NCBI GenBank assembly: GCA_041749275.1
Contig: JBGTBQ010000059.1
Location: forward strand, 1 to 39,720
DNA: 39,720 nucleotides
Source: JBGTBQ01 sp041749275
GTDB taxonomy: Bacteria; Acidobacteriota; Blastocatellia; Pyrinomonadales; Pyrinomonadaceae
Reading direction: 5' to 3'
Shown piece after piece: positions 27,473 to 35,488 of this stretch. A program made the position numbers and the translations under genes. Under the pieces are notes generated by a model. The model was not told where the DNA came from and searched no databases. It worked only from the letters and a program-made list of their open reading frames with translations. How positions within the stretch are numbered: the first letter of the stretch is position 1; each line of letters opens with the position of its first letter.

Positions 27473-27557
27473 AACGCAGAGAGCGCGGAGAGGCGCAGAG
27501 GGCGCGGAGATAATCGAGTTCTCCGCGCCCTCCGCGCCTCTCCGCGCTCTTTACGTT
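27473..27557. repeat. Long imperfect hairpin before the etfA stop
   Basis: Bases 27473-27510 pair with 27520-27557 at 35 of 38 positions around a 9-nt loop. The arms are rich in GCGCGGAGAG-type units. It lies between the convergent SCO and etfA genes, in a 354-base stretch without a gene, and could work as a two-way terminator. It equally resembles a dispersed repeat. Confidence 0.65.
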
Positions 27558-27593
27558 GAAGTTCTTCCCGGCTTCATCCCAGCCGTGAGTCGC

Positions 27594-28571
27594 CTATCCC
27601 TTTAGCTTCTTCACCTCTTCCGTCAACACGGGGACGACCTCGAACAAGTCGCCGACAATGCCGTAATCCGCGATGTCGAAGATGGGCGCTTCGGGGTCTT
27701 TGTTGACGGCGACGATGGTGGAGGCGTTCTTCATCCCGACGAGGTGCTGAATCGCGCCGGAGATGCCGAGCGCGATGTAGAGTTTTGGCGCGACCGTCTG
27801 TCCTGACGAGCCGATCTGCCGGTCAATCGGCAGCCACCCGGCGTCGCAGATGGGGCGCGAAGCAGCGATGTCCGCGCCGAGCGCCTCGGCCAACTTCTCG
27901 GCGAGCGCGATATTCTCCTGACTCTTGATGCCGCGACCGATGGCAACAATCACCTCCGCCTTCGAGAGGTCAACCGCCTGCTTCATTTCCTGAAAAGGCG
28001 CCTCCGGCTGCATCCGCACTTCACCGACTTCAACCGCCATTGACTCGACCGGCGCCCCGTTCGCCTTCTCCGCCTGTTCTCCACGATATGCGCCCGATTG
28101 GAAACTCACGAAGACCGGAGGCTCGCCCTCGGTCACAACGTCGGCGTCAATCTTGCCGAGGAAGATACGGCGCGAGAAGACCACCGTCCCGCCTTCGGTC
28201 TTCACGCGGATGCAATCGCCGATCAGCCCTTTGCCGAATCGCGCCGCGAGTTTCGGCGCGTAGTCGCGCACAAGGTAGGTGTGCGAGAAGATGACGAAAC
28301 GCGGCGCGAGCGAGCGCACGACCTGCTCCATCGCGTCGGTGTAAGAGTCAGGCGTATACGCGGCCAGTTTCGGATTCTCCGCCGAGATTACCTTGCCAAC
28401 CTTATAACCCGCGACCTCCCCCGCCAGCCCCGCGTCCGTCCCCAATACGACGGCGCTGACATCAAGTCCGAGCGCCGCGCTCAACTGTTGCGCCGCCGCC
28501 ACAGCCTCGAACGAAGTTTTGTTGATGACGCCTTCGCGGTGTTCGATGAAGACTAAGATTCCATCACTCAT
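27594..28571 (-). CDS. etfA: Electron transfer flavoprotein, alpha subunit
   Basis: 325 residues. With EtfB it carries FAD and takes electrons from acyl-CoA dehydrogenases toward the quinone pool. The FAD-binding C-terminal domain is intact: GRGIKSQENIALAEKLAEALGA, DAGWLPIDRQIGSSGQTV, KLYIALGISGAIQHLVGM and IVAVNKDPEAPIFDIADYGIVGDL. Its partner gene etfB lies upstream on the same strand, with a tRNA gene between them. It fits with the thiolase and hydroxyacyl-CoA dehydrogenase genes 8 kb away. Confidence 0.97.
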   Translation of the reverse strand: MSDGILVFIEHREGVINKTSFEAVAAAQQLSAALGLDVSAVVLGTDAGLAGEVAGYKVGKVISAENPKLAAYTPDSYTDAMEQVVRSLAPRFVIFSHTYLVRDYAPKLAARFGKGLIGDCIRVKTEGGTVVFSRRIFLGKIDADVVTEGEPPVFVSFQSGAYRGEQAEKANGAPVESMAVEVGEVRMQPEAPFQEMKQAVDLSKAEVIVAIGRGIKSQENIALAEKLAEALGADIAASRPICDAGWLPIDRQIGSSGQTVAPKLYIALGISGAIQHLVGMKNASTIVAVNKDPEAPIFDIADYGIVGDLFEVVPVLTEEVKKLKG

Positions 28572-28616
28572 AAAAGTCTCGATCCATCTGAATACATATC
28601 AACGTTCGGTAAACGA

Positions 28617-28707
28617 TAGGGGCGGCAGGATTCGAACCTGCACCTCGCGCTGATCTGGCGCTAATACCGGGTATAAGCCGGCTGCACTACCATTATGCTA
28701 CGCCCCC
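28617..28707 (-). tRNA. tRNA with UAU anticodon and long variable arm
   Basis: A complete cloverleaf on the minus strand: acceptor GGGGGCG/CGCCCCT (7 bp with one G-U), D arm GCAT/GTGC with loop AATGGTA, anticodon stem GCCGG/CCGGT with loop CTTATAC (anticodon TAT at 28673-28675), T arm GCAGG-TTCGAAT-CCTGC, and discriminator A. No CCA is encoded. A UAU anticodon would read the Ile codon AUA. The variable region is about 24 nt, including a GCGC-CAGATCA-GCGC hairpin, which is a class II feature (Leu, Ser, Tyr) and not expected for Ile. The gene itself is near certain; the amino acid is not. Confidence 0.85.
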
Positions 28708-28762
28708 GCGTGAGTCATTTGCGCCCGCTCTCCCCAGTCATAACATCCGAGGTTGCGGGCAC

Positions 28763-29533
28763 TCATATCACGCGGGCTTCCGTGCGTAGCTTCTCGGCGA
28801 GTTGCACCGCGCCGGCTTTGGCGTCGCCGTCGCCGAGGAACTGCGTCTGCTTCGTCTTGAGCGGGAAGTAAACTTTTGTTATGCGTTGGAACTGCTCGAC
28901 GGCGGCGGAGGCTTCGGGCTGCACCTCTTTGATCTCTTTCTTCTTGGCCGCCATGATGCCTTTCAAAGTCGCATACCGAATCTGGCTGATGCCGGACTGA
29001 ATCGTGAGGAGCGCGGGCGTCTGCATCGTGTACCACTGATACCAGCCGCTCTCCAGTTCACGCTTGACGCGCAATTGTTCGCCCGTGGCGTCAACTTCGA
29101 TAACGATGGTCGCGTGCGGCAGACCCAATAGCTCCGCGAGGATGACGCCCGTCTGCCCGTAACCGTAATCGTCGGATTGCAGGCCCGTCAAAATCAAATC
29201 GGCCTGCTCCGCGCGAACGGCTTCGGCCAAAACTTTCGCCGCCGCGAACGGCCCCGCGTGCGGCAGTTCGTCCGTGACGACGTGAATGGCCCGGTCAGCC
29301 CCGCGCGCGAGCGCATCCTTGATGACGCTCTTCGCGCGCTGCGGCCCCATCGTGCAGACGACGACTTCGCCGCCCTTCTTCTCCTTCAACTGCAAAGCCT
29401 CTTCAAGCGCGTAGCCGTCCGACTCGTTGACCTCGAATGAAATGTCGCCCTCTTCGATCCAGTTCTCTTCCCGATTGATACGCAGGATCGCGTCCTTATT
29501 AGCGACTTGCTTCATGAGTACAATGATTTTCAT
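28763..29533 (-). CDS. etfB: Electron transfer flavoprotein, beta subunit
   Basis: 256 residues starting MKIIVLMKQVANKDAILRI, the standard EtfB opening. Family features are NESDGYALEEALQLKEKKGGEVVVCTMGP, the DLILTGLQSDDYGYGQTGVILAELL signature and the C-terminal RYATLKGIMAAKKKEI recognition-loop region. It binds AMP and pairs with EtfA. The tRNA begins 55 bases after its stop and etfA follows, so the three may be one transcript. Upstream it is separated from fabF by 139 bases containing heptanucleotide repeats. Confidence 0.97.
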   Translation of the reverse strand: MKIIVLMKQVANKDAILRINREENWIEEGDISFEVNESDGYALEEALQLKEKKGGEVVVCTMGPQRAKSVIKDALARGADRAIHVVTDELPHAGPFAAAKVLAEAVRAEQADLILTGLQSDDYGYGQTGVILAELLGLPHATIVIEVDATGEQLRVKRELESGWYQWYTMQTPALLTIQSGISQIRYATLKGIMAAKKKEIKEVQPEASAAVEQFQRITKVYFPLKTKQTQFLGDGDAKAGAVQLAEKLRTEARVI

Positions 29534-29540
29534 ATTTGGT

Positions 29541-29580
29541 AGCTACCAGCTATCAGCTATCAGTTATCAGCTATCAGCTT
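29541..29580. repeat. Tandem heptanucleotide repeat
   Basis: Five consecutive units of AGCTATC, with single-base variants (AGCTACC, AGTTATC), followed by a partial sixth unit just upstream of etfB. It is a short tandem repeat of the dispersed intergenic kind. Phase variation is unlikely, since it is not inside a gene. Confidence 0.7.
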
Positions 29581-29672
29581 TTTCGCTTCGGAGGTTCACG
29601 GCTTGAGCGCAACAGCCAACTGCCGGAACCAATCAAAAGCCGGGGGCTGAATACTGACGGCTGACTGCTTTT

Positions 29673-30914
29673 TCATTCTTCGTATCGCTTAAACAGAAGC
29701 GCCGCGTTCGTGCCGCCGAAGCCGAAACTGTTGGAGAGCGCGTACTCTATATGAGATTCGCGCGGCTCGTTCGGCACGTAGTCGAGGTCACAGTCGGGGT
29801 CTGCGTTGAAATAGTTGATCGTCGGCGGAAGCACGCCGTTTTTGACGGCGAGGATTGAGAAGACGGCCTCGATGCCACCGGCGGCGCCGAGGAGGTGGCC
29901 GGTCATGGACTTCGTCGAACTGACCGCCAGCTTGTAGGCGTGTTCACCGAACGCTTTTTTGATTGCCAGCGTCTCGAACTTGTCGTTGTAAGGCGTGCTG
30001 GTGCCATGAGCGTTGATGTAGCCGACCATCCGCGGCTCGACTCCGGCATCGCGCAACGCCATCTCCATGACCCGTCTCGGCCCGGAGCCAGTCTCATCCG
30101 GCATCGTGATGTGAAATGCGTCCGAAGTGTTGCCATAGCCGACGAGTTCCGCATAAATGCGAGCGCCGCGCGCAAGCGCGAATTCCAACTCTTCGAGAAT
30201 CACAATGCCCGCGCCTTCGCCGATGACGAAGCCATCGCGGTCGCGCTCAAAGGGCCGAGAGGCATGTAGCGGGTCGTCGTTGCGGGTTGACATCGCGCGC
30301 ATCGAGGCAAAGCCGGCGACGCTCATCGGCGTAATAGCCGACTCCGCGCCGCCGCAGATCATCACGTCGGCGTCGCCGCGCTGGATAATCTTGAGACTGT
30401 CGCCGATGGCGTGCGCGCCCGCCGAGCAGGCGGTGGCCGTCGCCGAGATGTATCCCTTAGCGCCCGTGCGGATCGAGACCTGCCCGGCGGCAAGGTTGAC
30501 GATAGCCGAAGGAATGAAGAAGGGAGAGACGCGACCGGGGCCGTCGTTGAGAAGCTTTTCGTGCTCGCGTTCGATAGCCCAGAAGTCGCCGATGCCGCTG
30601 CTGATGTAGGTGCCGACGCGCTCCGCCACATCGTCCGTGATCTTGAGTTGGCTGTCGGCCAGCGCCTCGTCGGAAGCCGCGATGGCGTAGTGAATGAAAG
30701 CGCCCATCTTGCGCGCTTCCTTCTTCTCAATAAATTTAAGCGGGTCGAAGTCTTTGACCTCGGCGGCAATCTTCACGGAGAACTTTTCCGTGTCGAACTT
30801 CTTGATGTAATCAACCCCGCTGCGGCCCGCCATCAACGCCGACCACGTGTCGGCGACCGTATGACCGAGCGGCGTGATGAGGCCGAGACCTGTTACCACG
30901 ACCCGACGTTTCAA
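29673..30914 (-). CDS. fabF: 3-oxoacyl-ACP synthase II
   Basis: 413 residues starting at a TTG. The start is supported by a very strong ribosome-binding site at 30923-30931 and by the family N-terminus MKRRVVVTGLG. It condenses malonyl-ACP with acyl-ACP in fatty acid elongation. The nucleophile is Cys163 in TATACSAGAHAIG. The two catalytic histidines lie in NAHGTSTPYND and MTGHLLGAAGG. It is the last gene of the fab cluster, 169 bases after acpP. Confidence 0.97.
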   Translation of the reverse strand: MKRRVVVTGLGLITPLGHTVADTWSALMAGRSGVDYIKKFDTEKFSVKIAAEVKDFDPLKFIEKKEARKMGAFIHYAIAASDEALADSQLKITDDVAERVGTYISSGIGDFWAIEREHEKLLNDGPGRVSPFFIPSAIVNLAAGQVSIRTGAKGYISATATACSAGAHAIGDSLKIIQRGDADVMICGGAESAITPMSVAGFASMRAMSTRNDDPLHASRPFERDRDGFVIGEGAGIVILEELEFALARGARIYAELVGYGNTSDAFHITMPDETGSGPRRVMEMALRDAGVEPRMVGYINAHGTSTPYNDKFETLAIKKAFGEHAYKLAVSSTKSMTGHLLGAAGGIEAVFSILAVKNGVLPPTINYFNADPDCDLDYVPNEPRESHIEYALSNSFGFGGTNAALLFKRYEE

Positions 30915-30922
30915 AGCGAATA

Positions 30923-30931
30923 CTCCTCCCC
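30923..30931 (-). promoter_or_regulatory. Strong ribosome-binding site for the TTG start of fabF
   Basis: On the minus strand GGGGAGGAG ends 8 bases before the TTG at 30912-30914. This decides the start, since no ATG gives the family N-terminus. Confidence 0.8.
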
Positions 30932-31083
30932 GTGGATGTGACCGAAAAGCGGCGGCGGACGCGCGCCACGCACACGCCCATCAGCGCCCGCACAATCCAT
31001 GCACGCGCTCATGGGCCGTGTGGGCAACCCGGATTCTGTAATCCGCGCCACGTAACGACGACGCCAGCGCGCCCTGCCGGTTA

Positions 31084-31332
31084 CTACTGCGCCTGTTTGT
31101 GCTGGTCTATGTAGTTATATGCGTCGCGGACGCTCTGGATTTTCTCCGCGTCCTCGTCCGGGATTTCGATGCCGAACTCTTCCTCGAAGCGCATTACGAG
31201 TTCGACCGTGTCGAGCGAGTCCGCGCCGAGGTCGTCTATGAACCGCGCGTTGGGCGTGACCTCGTTCTCGTCCACGCCGAGTTCATCAATGATTATCTGC
31301 TTCACCTTATTCTCGATCTCTTGATCGGCCAT
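31084..31332 (-). CDS. acpP: Acyl carrier protein
   Basis: 82 residues, acidic and helical. Ser39 in LGADSLDTVELVM is the 4'-phosphopantetheine attachment site, and FGIEIPDEDAEKI is the usual partner-recognition helix. It carries growing acyl chains for FabD, FabH and FabF. AGGAG about 8 bases upstream supports the ATG. The C-terminus DQHKQAQ is short, as usual. Confidence 0.97.
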   Translation of the reverse strand: MADQEIENKVKQIIIDELGVDENEVTPNARFIDDLGADSLDTVELVMRFEEEFGIEIPDEDAEKIQSVRDAYNYIDQHKQAQ

Positions 31333-31455
31333 TAGTCCTGCTCCTCTACTGACGAAATGAAAAAAACTTTAAGGCAACCGCGCAAAGTTTCAGAGTCCGG
31401 CGCGCAGGCTGCCCGGCTCGAACAGACACACGCTAAAACATGGACTCTCAAACTA

Positions 31456-32427
31456 TCAAACGCTGCCCACCGCTTGCTCGCTCGAATTACTCACGCCGAC
31501 GAGCGCCGCGCGGGCAACTTCCAAACTCAAGCTGTCTTCGACGTTCAGGCATTGTACCTGTGGCGCGGTCTGTCTGACCAAGCCCGACAATACCTTTCCG
31601 GAGCCAATTTCGACGAACACCCCCGCGCCCTCACCCACGAGCAATTCGATAGATTCGCGCCAACGCACCGGAGAGGAAACCTGCCTCACGAGTGATTCGC
31701 GCGCCTCGCCCGCGCTCCGTATCACCGCGGCGTCCGCGTTTGTGACGAGCGGCACACGCAGGTCTCTGAACTCGACTTCACGCAAAACTTCCGCGAGCCG
31801 GTCTTGCGCCGGGCGCATTAAAGCGCAATGAAAGGGGGCGCTCACCTTGAGCAGGACGGCGCGTTTCGCCCCACGTGCTTTGAGCAGCGGCAAGGCCCGC
31901 TCGACCGCGCCCGCGCTTCCGGCAATAACGATCTGACCGGGCGAGTTGATGTTGGCCGGGCTGCACACTTCTCCCTCGGCTGCTTCACGACAGACCGCCT
32001 CGACGGTTTCTATGTCCGAGCCGAGGACTGCCGCCATCGCACCTGCCCCGACGGGCGCCGCCTCCTGCATATACTGGCCGCGCCGACGGACGACGCGCAC
32101 CGCGTCCGCGAGCGTTAACGTGCCCGCCGCGACCAGCGCTGAATACTCACCGAGGCTGTGGCCGGCGACGAAATCCGGCGCCGGGAATCCGACTGCCTCC
32201 ATCGCGCGCAACGCCGCCACCGATGTTGTCAGAATGGCGGGCTGCGTGTTCTCCGTCAGTTGCAACTCTTCCGCCGGCCCGTCAAAGCACAGTCTCGACA
32301 GCGCGAAGCCGAGCGCCTCATCCGCCTCTGCAAAGACCGCGCGGGCCGCCGGGTACTTCTCCGCCAGTTCGCGCCCCATGCCGGGCGCCTGCGAACCCTG
32401 TCCGGGGAAGATAAAAGCCAAGCTCAT
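31456..32427 (-). CDS. fabD: Malonyl-CoA:ACP transacylase
   Basis: 323 residues from the ATG at 32427, which gives MSLAFIFPGQGSQAPGMG, the standard start; the reading frame stays open 53 codons further upstream but into fabH. The active site is Ser91 in VAGHSLGEYSALVAAG, and the catalytic His is in KVSAPFHCALM. It loads malonyl units onto ACP. It lies 62 bases after fabH and 123 bases before acpP. In many genomes fabG sits at that place; here no gene is present between them. Confidence 0.96.
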   Translation of the reverse strand: MSLAFIFPGQGSQAPGMGRELAEKYPAARAVFAEADEALGFALSRLCFDGPAEELQLTENTQPAILTTSVAALRAMEAVGFPAPDFVAGHSLGEYSALVAAGTLTLADAVRVVRRRGQYMQEAAPVGAGAMAAVLGSDIETVEAVCREAAEGEVCSPANINSPGQIVIAGSAGAVERALPLLKARGAKRAVLLKVSAPFHCALMRPAQDRLAEVLREVEFRDLRVPLVTNADAAVIRSAGEARESLVRQVSSPVRWRESIELLVGEGAGVFVEIGSGKVLSGLVRQTAPQVQCLNVEDSLSLEVARAALVGVSNSSEQAVGSV

Positions 32428-32489
32428 AAATTCAAGTTTTTCAGTTTCCAGCGAAGTCGGGTATCGCTTCAGAAAACTGACTGCTGCCC

Positions 32490-33470
32490 CTACCACTTCA
32501 CCAGTACGCCGCCCCACGTGACGCCGCCGCCGAAAGAGGCGAGCAGCACGAGGTCGCCTTCCCCCACGCGGCCTTGCTCGACACATTCATCGAGCGCAAT
32601 CGGGATTGAAGCAGAGGAGGTGTTGCCGTGCATGGCGATATTCGAGTAGACGATTGAAGAATCAACTTTGAGCTTGTCGGCGACCGCGTCCGTGATGCGT
32701 TGGTTGGCCTGATGCGGGATAAAAAGTTTAACTTCTTCGGCCTTGTAGCCAGCCTCGTCCAACACTTCGCGCGAAACATCCGCCATCGAGCGCACCGCGA
32801 CTTTGAACAGCTCATTACCGCGCATTTTGTAGAAGTGCAAACCCTGCGCGAGCGTCTCGGCGGTCGGAGGAATGCGCGTGCCGCCGCCGGGCGAAAAGAG
32901 TTGTTCGGCGAAACGCCCGTCAGAGTAAATCCGCGTGGCGAGGATGCCCCGGTCGTTTTCAGACCGACCGAGGACCGCCGCGCCCGCGCCGTCGCCGAAG
33001 AGGATGCAGGTCGCGCGGTCGGTATAGTCAACGTAGCGCGATAAAAGTTCGGCGCCGACGACGAGAGCATGGCGTGACAGACCGGAACGCACCATCTGGT
33101 TAGCCATCGTCAGGCCGTAGAGGAAACCGGAGCAAGCGGCGGCGATGTCAAAAGCCGCGGCGCGATTCGCCCCCAACTCGGCCTGTATCAAACAGCCGGT
33201 CGAAGGCAGAATCTGGTCGGGCGAGACCGTGGCGCAAATGATGAGATCAATATCCGCCGGGTCGAGGCCCGCGTTCTCAATCGCTTTGCGCGAAGCTTCG
33301 ACCGCGAAGATAGAGGTGTATTCGTCCGCCGCCGCGCGGTGACGCTCTTTGATGCCCGTCCGCGAGGTGATCCAGTCGTCCGAGGTCTCGACCATCCGCT
33401 CAAGGTCAGCGTTTGTCAGGACGCCTTTCGGATACGCGCGCCCGGTTCCTAATATCGCTGCATTAGCCAT
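32490..33470 (-). CDS. fabH: 3-oxoacyl-ACP synthase III
   Basis: 326 residues. It starts fatty acid synthesis by condensing acyl-CoA with malonyl-ACP. The catalytic triad is visible: Cys113 in AAACSGFLYGL, His in FIPHQANQRI and Asn in NIAMHGNTSSASIP. The opening AAILGTGRAYPKGVLTN and the DDWITSRTGIKERH motif are typical. It follows plsX by 21 bases and precedes fabD. The ribosome-binding site (GAAGGCAGAG) is weak. Confidence 0.97.
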   Translation of the reverse strand: MANAAILGTGRAYPKGVLTNADLERMVETSDDWITSRTGIKERHRAAADEYTSIFAVEASRKAIENAGLDPADIDLIICATVSPDQILPSTGCLIQAELGANRAAAFDIAAACSGFLYGLTMANQMVRSGLSRHALVVGAELLSRYVDYTDRATCILFGDGAGAAVLGRSENDRGILATRIYSDGRFAEQLFSPGGGTRIPPTAETLAQGLHFYKMRGNELFKVAVRSMADVSREVLDEAGYKAEEVKLFIPHQANQRITDAVADKLKVDSSIVYSNIAMHGNTSSASIPIALDECVEQGRVGEGDLVLLASFGGGVTWGGVLVKW

Positions 33471-33491
33471 TTGCTCTGCCTTCTTCGGCCT

Positions 33492-34559
33492 TCATTCCGC
33501 CACCGCGATGAGCGCCATGCTCTCGCGCGCATTCGTTTCCGCGATGCCCCGCTCGATGCGCTCCTGCGCGCCGCGCTCGGAGAACTCCTTCACGTTGCGG
33601 ATGGCGTTGCGAATGGCACGCGCGTTCGAGCTGCCGTGCCCGACCACCACGATACTCCGCACACCTAGCAGCGGCGCCCCGCCGTACTCCGCATAGTCGA
33701 GCCGCTTTTTCAAGTTCTTGAACGCGGGCCGGGCGAGCACAGCTCCCGTCTTGGTAATGACGGATGCACTCAACTCACGTTTAATCATTGAGATGAAGGC
33801 GTCCTGTAGTCCTTCGGAGAGCTTCAACATGACGTTCCCCGTAAAGCCGTCGGTGACGATTACGTCTACCTGCCCGGTGAACACGTCGCGCCCCTCGACG
33901 TTGCCGACGAAATTCAGACTCGACAACTCACGCATGAGCGGGAAGACCTCTTTCGTCAGATCGTTCCCCTTCGCCTCTTCCTCGCCAATGCTCATAAGCC
34001 CGACCGTCGGTCTCTCAGTCCCCAGCACCGCGCGCGAGTAAGCGTCGCCCATGATAGCAAACTGCGCCATGTGGTGCGCCTTGCAGTCGCTGTTCGCGCC
34101 CACATCGAGCAGAAGCGTCGGCCTCCCCGATTTGGTCGGCACGAACGCCGCGAGCGCCGGACGGTCAACACCGGGGAGCATCCCGATGACCATCTTCGAA
34201 GTCGCCATCGCCGCGCCCGTGTTCCCCGCGGAGACAAGGCCATCAGCGCGCCCATCGGCCACGAGGCGTGCGCCGACCCTGAGAGAGCTTTTCTTTTTTC
34301 TTCGAATCGCTGTCGCTACCGGCTCACCCATCTCGATGAACTCGGCGGCCTCGACAAACTCGATCCCTTTGTCGCCCTGCCGCCGCCAGCCACAGCGGCG
34401 CAGTTCCGGCTCGACGCGTTCCGGCAGGCCGACCAGTATGACGCCGACGTGGAGGTCGCGGGCCGCGGCGAGTGCACCGTCAATCTCAGGGTGCGGAGCA
34501 CGGTCACTCCCCATCGCATCAACGACGACTTTGCCGGTCAGTTGCCTTCCCGTTCTCAT
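33492..34559 (-). CDS. plsX: Phosphate acyltransferase PlsX
   Basis: 355 residues. It makes acyl-phosphate from acyl-ACP for phospholipid synthesis. Signatures are VVVDAMGSDRAPHPEIDGAL near the N-terminus, GLVSAGNTGAAMA, DVGANSDCKAHHMAQFA, GLMSIGEEEAKGNDL and VTDGFTGNVMLKLSEG. The C-terminus is slightly extended with an Arg/Glu-rich helix. It lies 46 bases after rpmF and next to fabH, as in the common yceD-rpmF-plsX-fab arrangement. Confidence 0.96.
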   Translation of the reverse strand: MRTGRQLTGKVVVDAMGSDRAPHPEIDGALAAARDLHVGVILVGLPERVEPELRRCGWRRQGDKGIEFVEAAEFIEMGEPVATAIRRKKKSSLRVGARLVADGRADGLVSAGNTGAAMATSKMVIGMLPGVDRPALAAFVPTKSGRPTLLLDVGANSDCKAHHMAQFAIMGDAYSRAVLGTERPTVGLMSIGEEEAKGNDLTKEVFPLMRELSSLNFVGNVEGRDVFTGQVDVIVTDGFTGNVMLKLSEGLQDAFISMIKRELSASVITKTGAVLARPAFKNLKKRLDYAEYGGAPLLGVRSIVVVGHGSSNARAIRNAIRNVKEFSERGAQERIERGIAETNARESMALIAVAE

Positions 34560-34605
34560 TTAAAAGTAGGCTCGCAGGCGCAACGGATGGCGTGCGAGCA
34601 CCGCG

Positions 34606-34791
34606 TCACGACTCCTGCGCGACCCGCACGACCTCGCGACCATTGTACTGGCCGCACTTCGGGCAGACGCGATGCGGCAGACGCGGCTCCTGACAATTCG
34701 GACATGCGACGGTCTGTGGCGCCCGGAGGGCGTCGTGGGCACGGCGCAGTCGCGTGCGCGATTTCGAGTGGCGACGTTTCGGATTTGGCAT
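34606..34791 (-). CDS. rpmF: 50S ribosomal protein L32
   Basis: 61 residues, strongly basic, beginning MPNPKRRHSKSRTRLRRAH as in all L32 proteins. A zinc-ribbon with four cysteines follows (CPNCQEPRLPHRVCPKC), so this is the zinc-binding form. A GAGG 8 bases upstream supports the ATG. Position between yceD and plsX is the conserved one. Confidence 0.97.
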   Translation of the reverse strand: MPNPKRRHSKSRTRLRRAHDALRAPQTVACPNCQEPRLPHRVCPKCGQYNGREVVRVAQES

Positions 34792-34879
34792 GATTAATTC
34801 CTCAAAAGCAATTTTAAGATTTCAAATCTCAGTATTGAAATCGAACCAGACGGAAATTCAACAACATCCACCCAAAGGC

Positions 34880-35407
34880 TTATTCTTGATCTTTCCGCAA
34901 ACCGATGAGAGCCGACCAGCGCGGGTCAATTTTCTTCTCCGCGCAGTCACACTCTCCTTCATTCAAATTCTTCCCGCAGGTCTGGCACAAGCCCTTGCAC
35001 TCTTCTTTGCACAAGCTGCGCGTTGGCAGGGCGAGCAGAATTTGCTCTCGTACTAACTCATCGAAGTCGAGCGTCTCGCCCTCGTAGATCGAGTATTCAA
35101 GGTCGTCCTTCTGAAGCTCCGCTTTTTCAACCGCCTTCCGCTCAACTTCCGCCGGCACGAATGACGTATCGAACTTGACTTCAAGCGGAGCAGAGATGGG
35201 AGCCGCGCAACGGTCGCAGTTGACCTCGACGTTGGCACGTATAATTCCGACGAGCCTGACCACTGAACCTTTCCGGCTCGCGCGGCCAGTGACGGTTGCT
35301 TCCGACACCAAGCGCGCTTCCTCTTCATCGAGGATCAGCTCGTCAACTCCATATATATGCGCGAACGGCTCACCCGTGGAATCCAGCCGTTCTATTTCAA
35401 TTTGCAT
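34880..35407 (-). CDS. yceD: DUF177/YceD family protein
   Basis: 175 residues from the ATG at 35407; a GTG two codons upstream is possible. The DUF177 hallmarks are paired cysteines in VEVNCDRCAAPIS and a Cys-rich C-terminal part (CKEECKGLCQTCGKNLNEGECDC) that probably binds zinc. Next to it are the conserved DFDELVREQILLALP residues. Family members are linked to large-subunit rRNA accumulation and are encoded beside rpmF, as here. The 88-base gap to rpmF is AT-rich and contains a small palindrome (AGATTTCAAATCT). Confidence 0.92.
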   Translation of the reverse strand: MQIEIERLDSTGEPFAHIYGVDELILDEEEARLVSEATVTGRASRKGSVVRLVGIIRANVEVNCDRCAAPISAPLEVKFDTSFVPAEVERKAVEKAELQKDDLEYSIYEGETLDFDELVREQILLALPTRSLCKEECKGLCQTCGKNLNEGECDCAEKKIDPRWSALIGLRKDQE

Positions 35408-35488
35408 CCTCACACCCCACGGACTCGAATAACGCGCAGACGCCGCCGGCGCGCAAAAGGTGCAATTATAGCGGTCACGGGGCGCGTG

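Noticed and set aside
27241..27557. CRISPR array
   Set aside because: The repeats here are palindromic and irregular in spacing and sequence, with no constant repeat separated by unique spacers.
32428..32586. N-terminal extension of fabD
   Set aside because: The added residues are Arg-rich, overlap fabH, and precede the normal FabD start MSLAFIFPGQGSQ.
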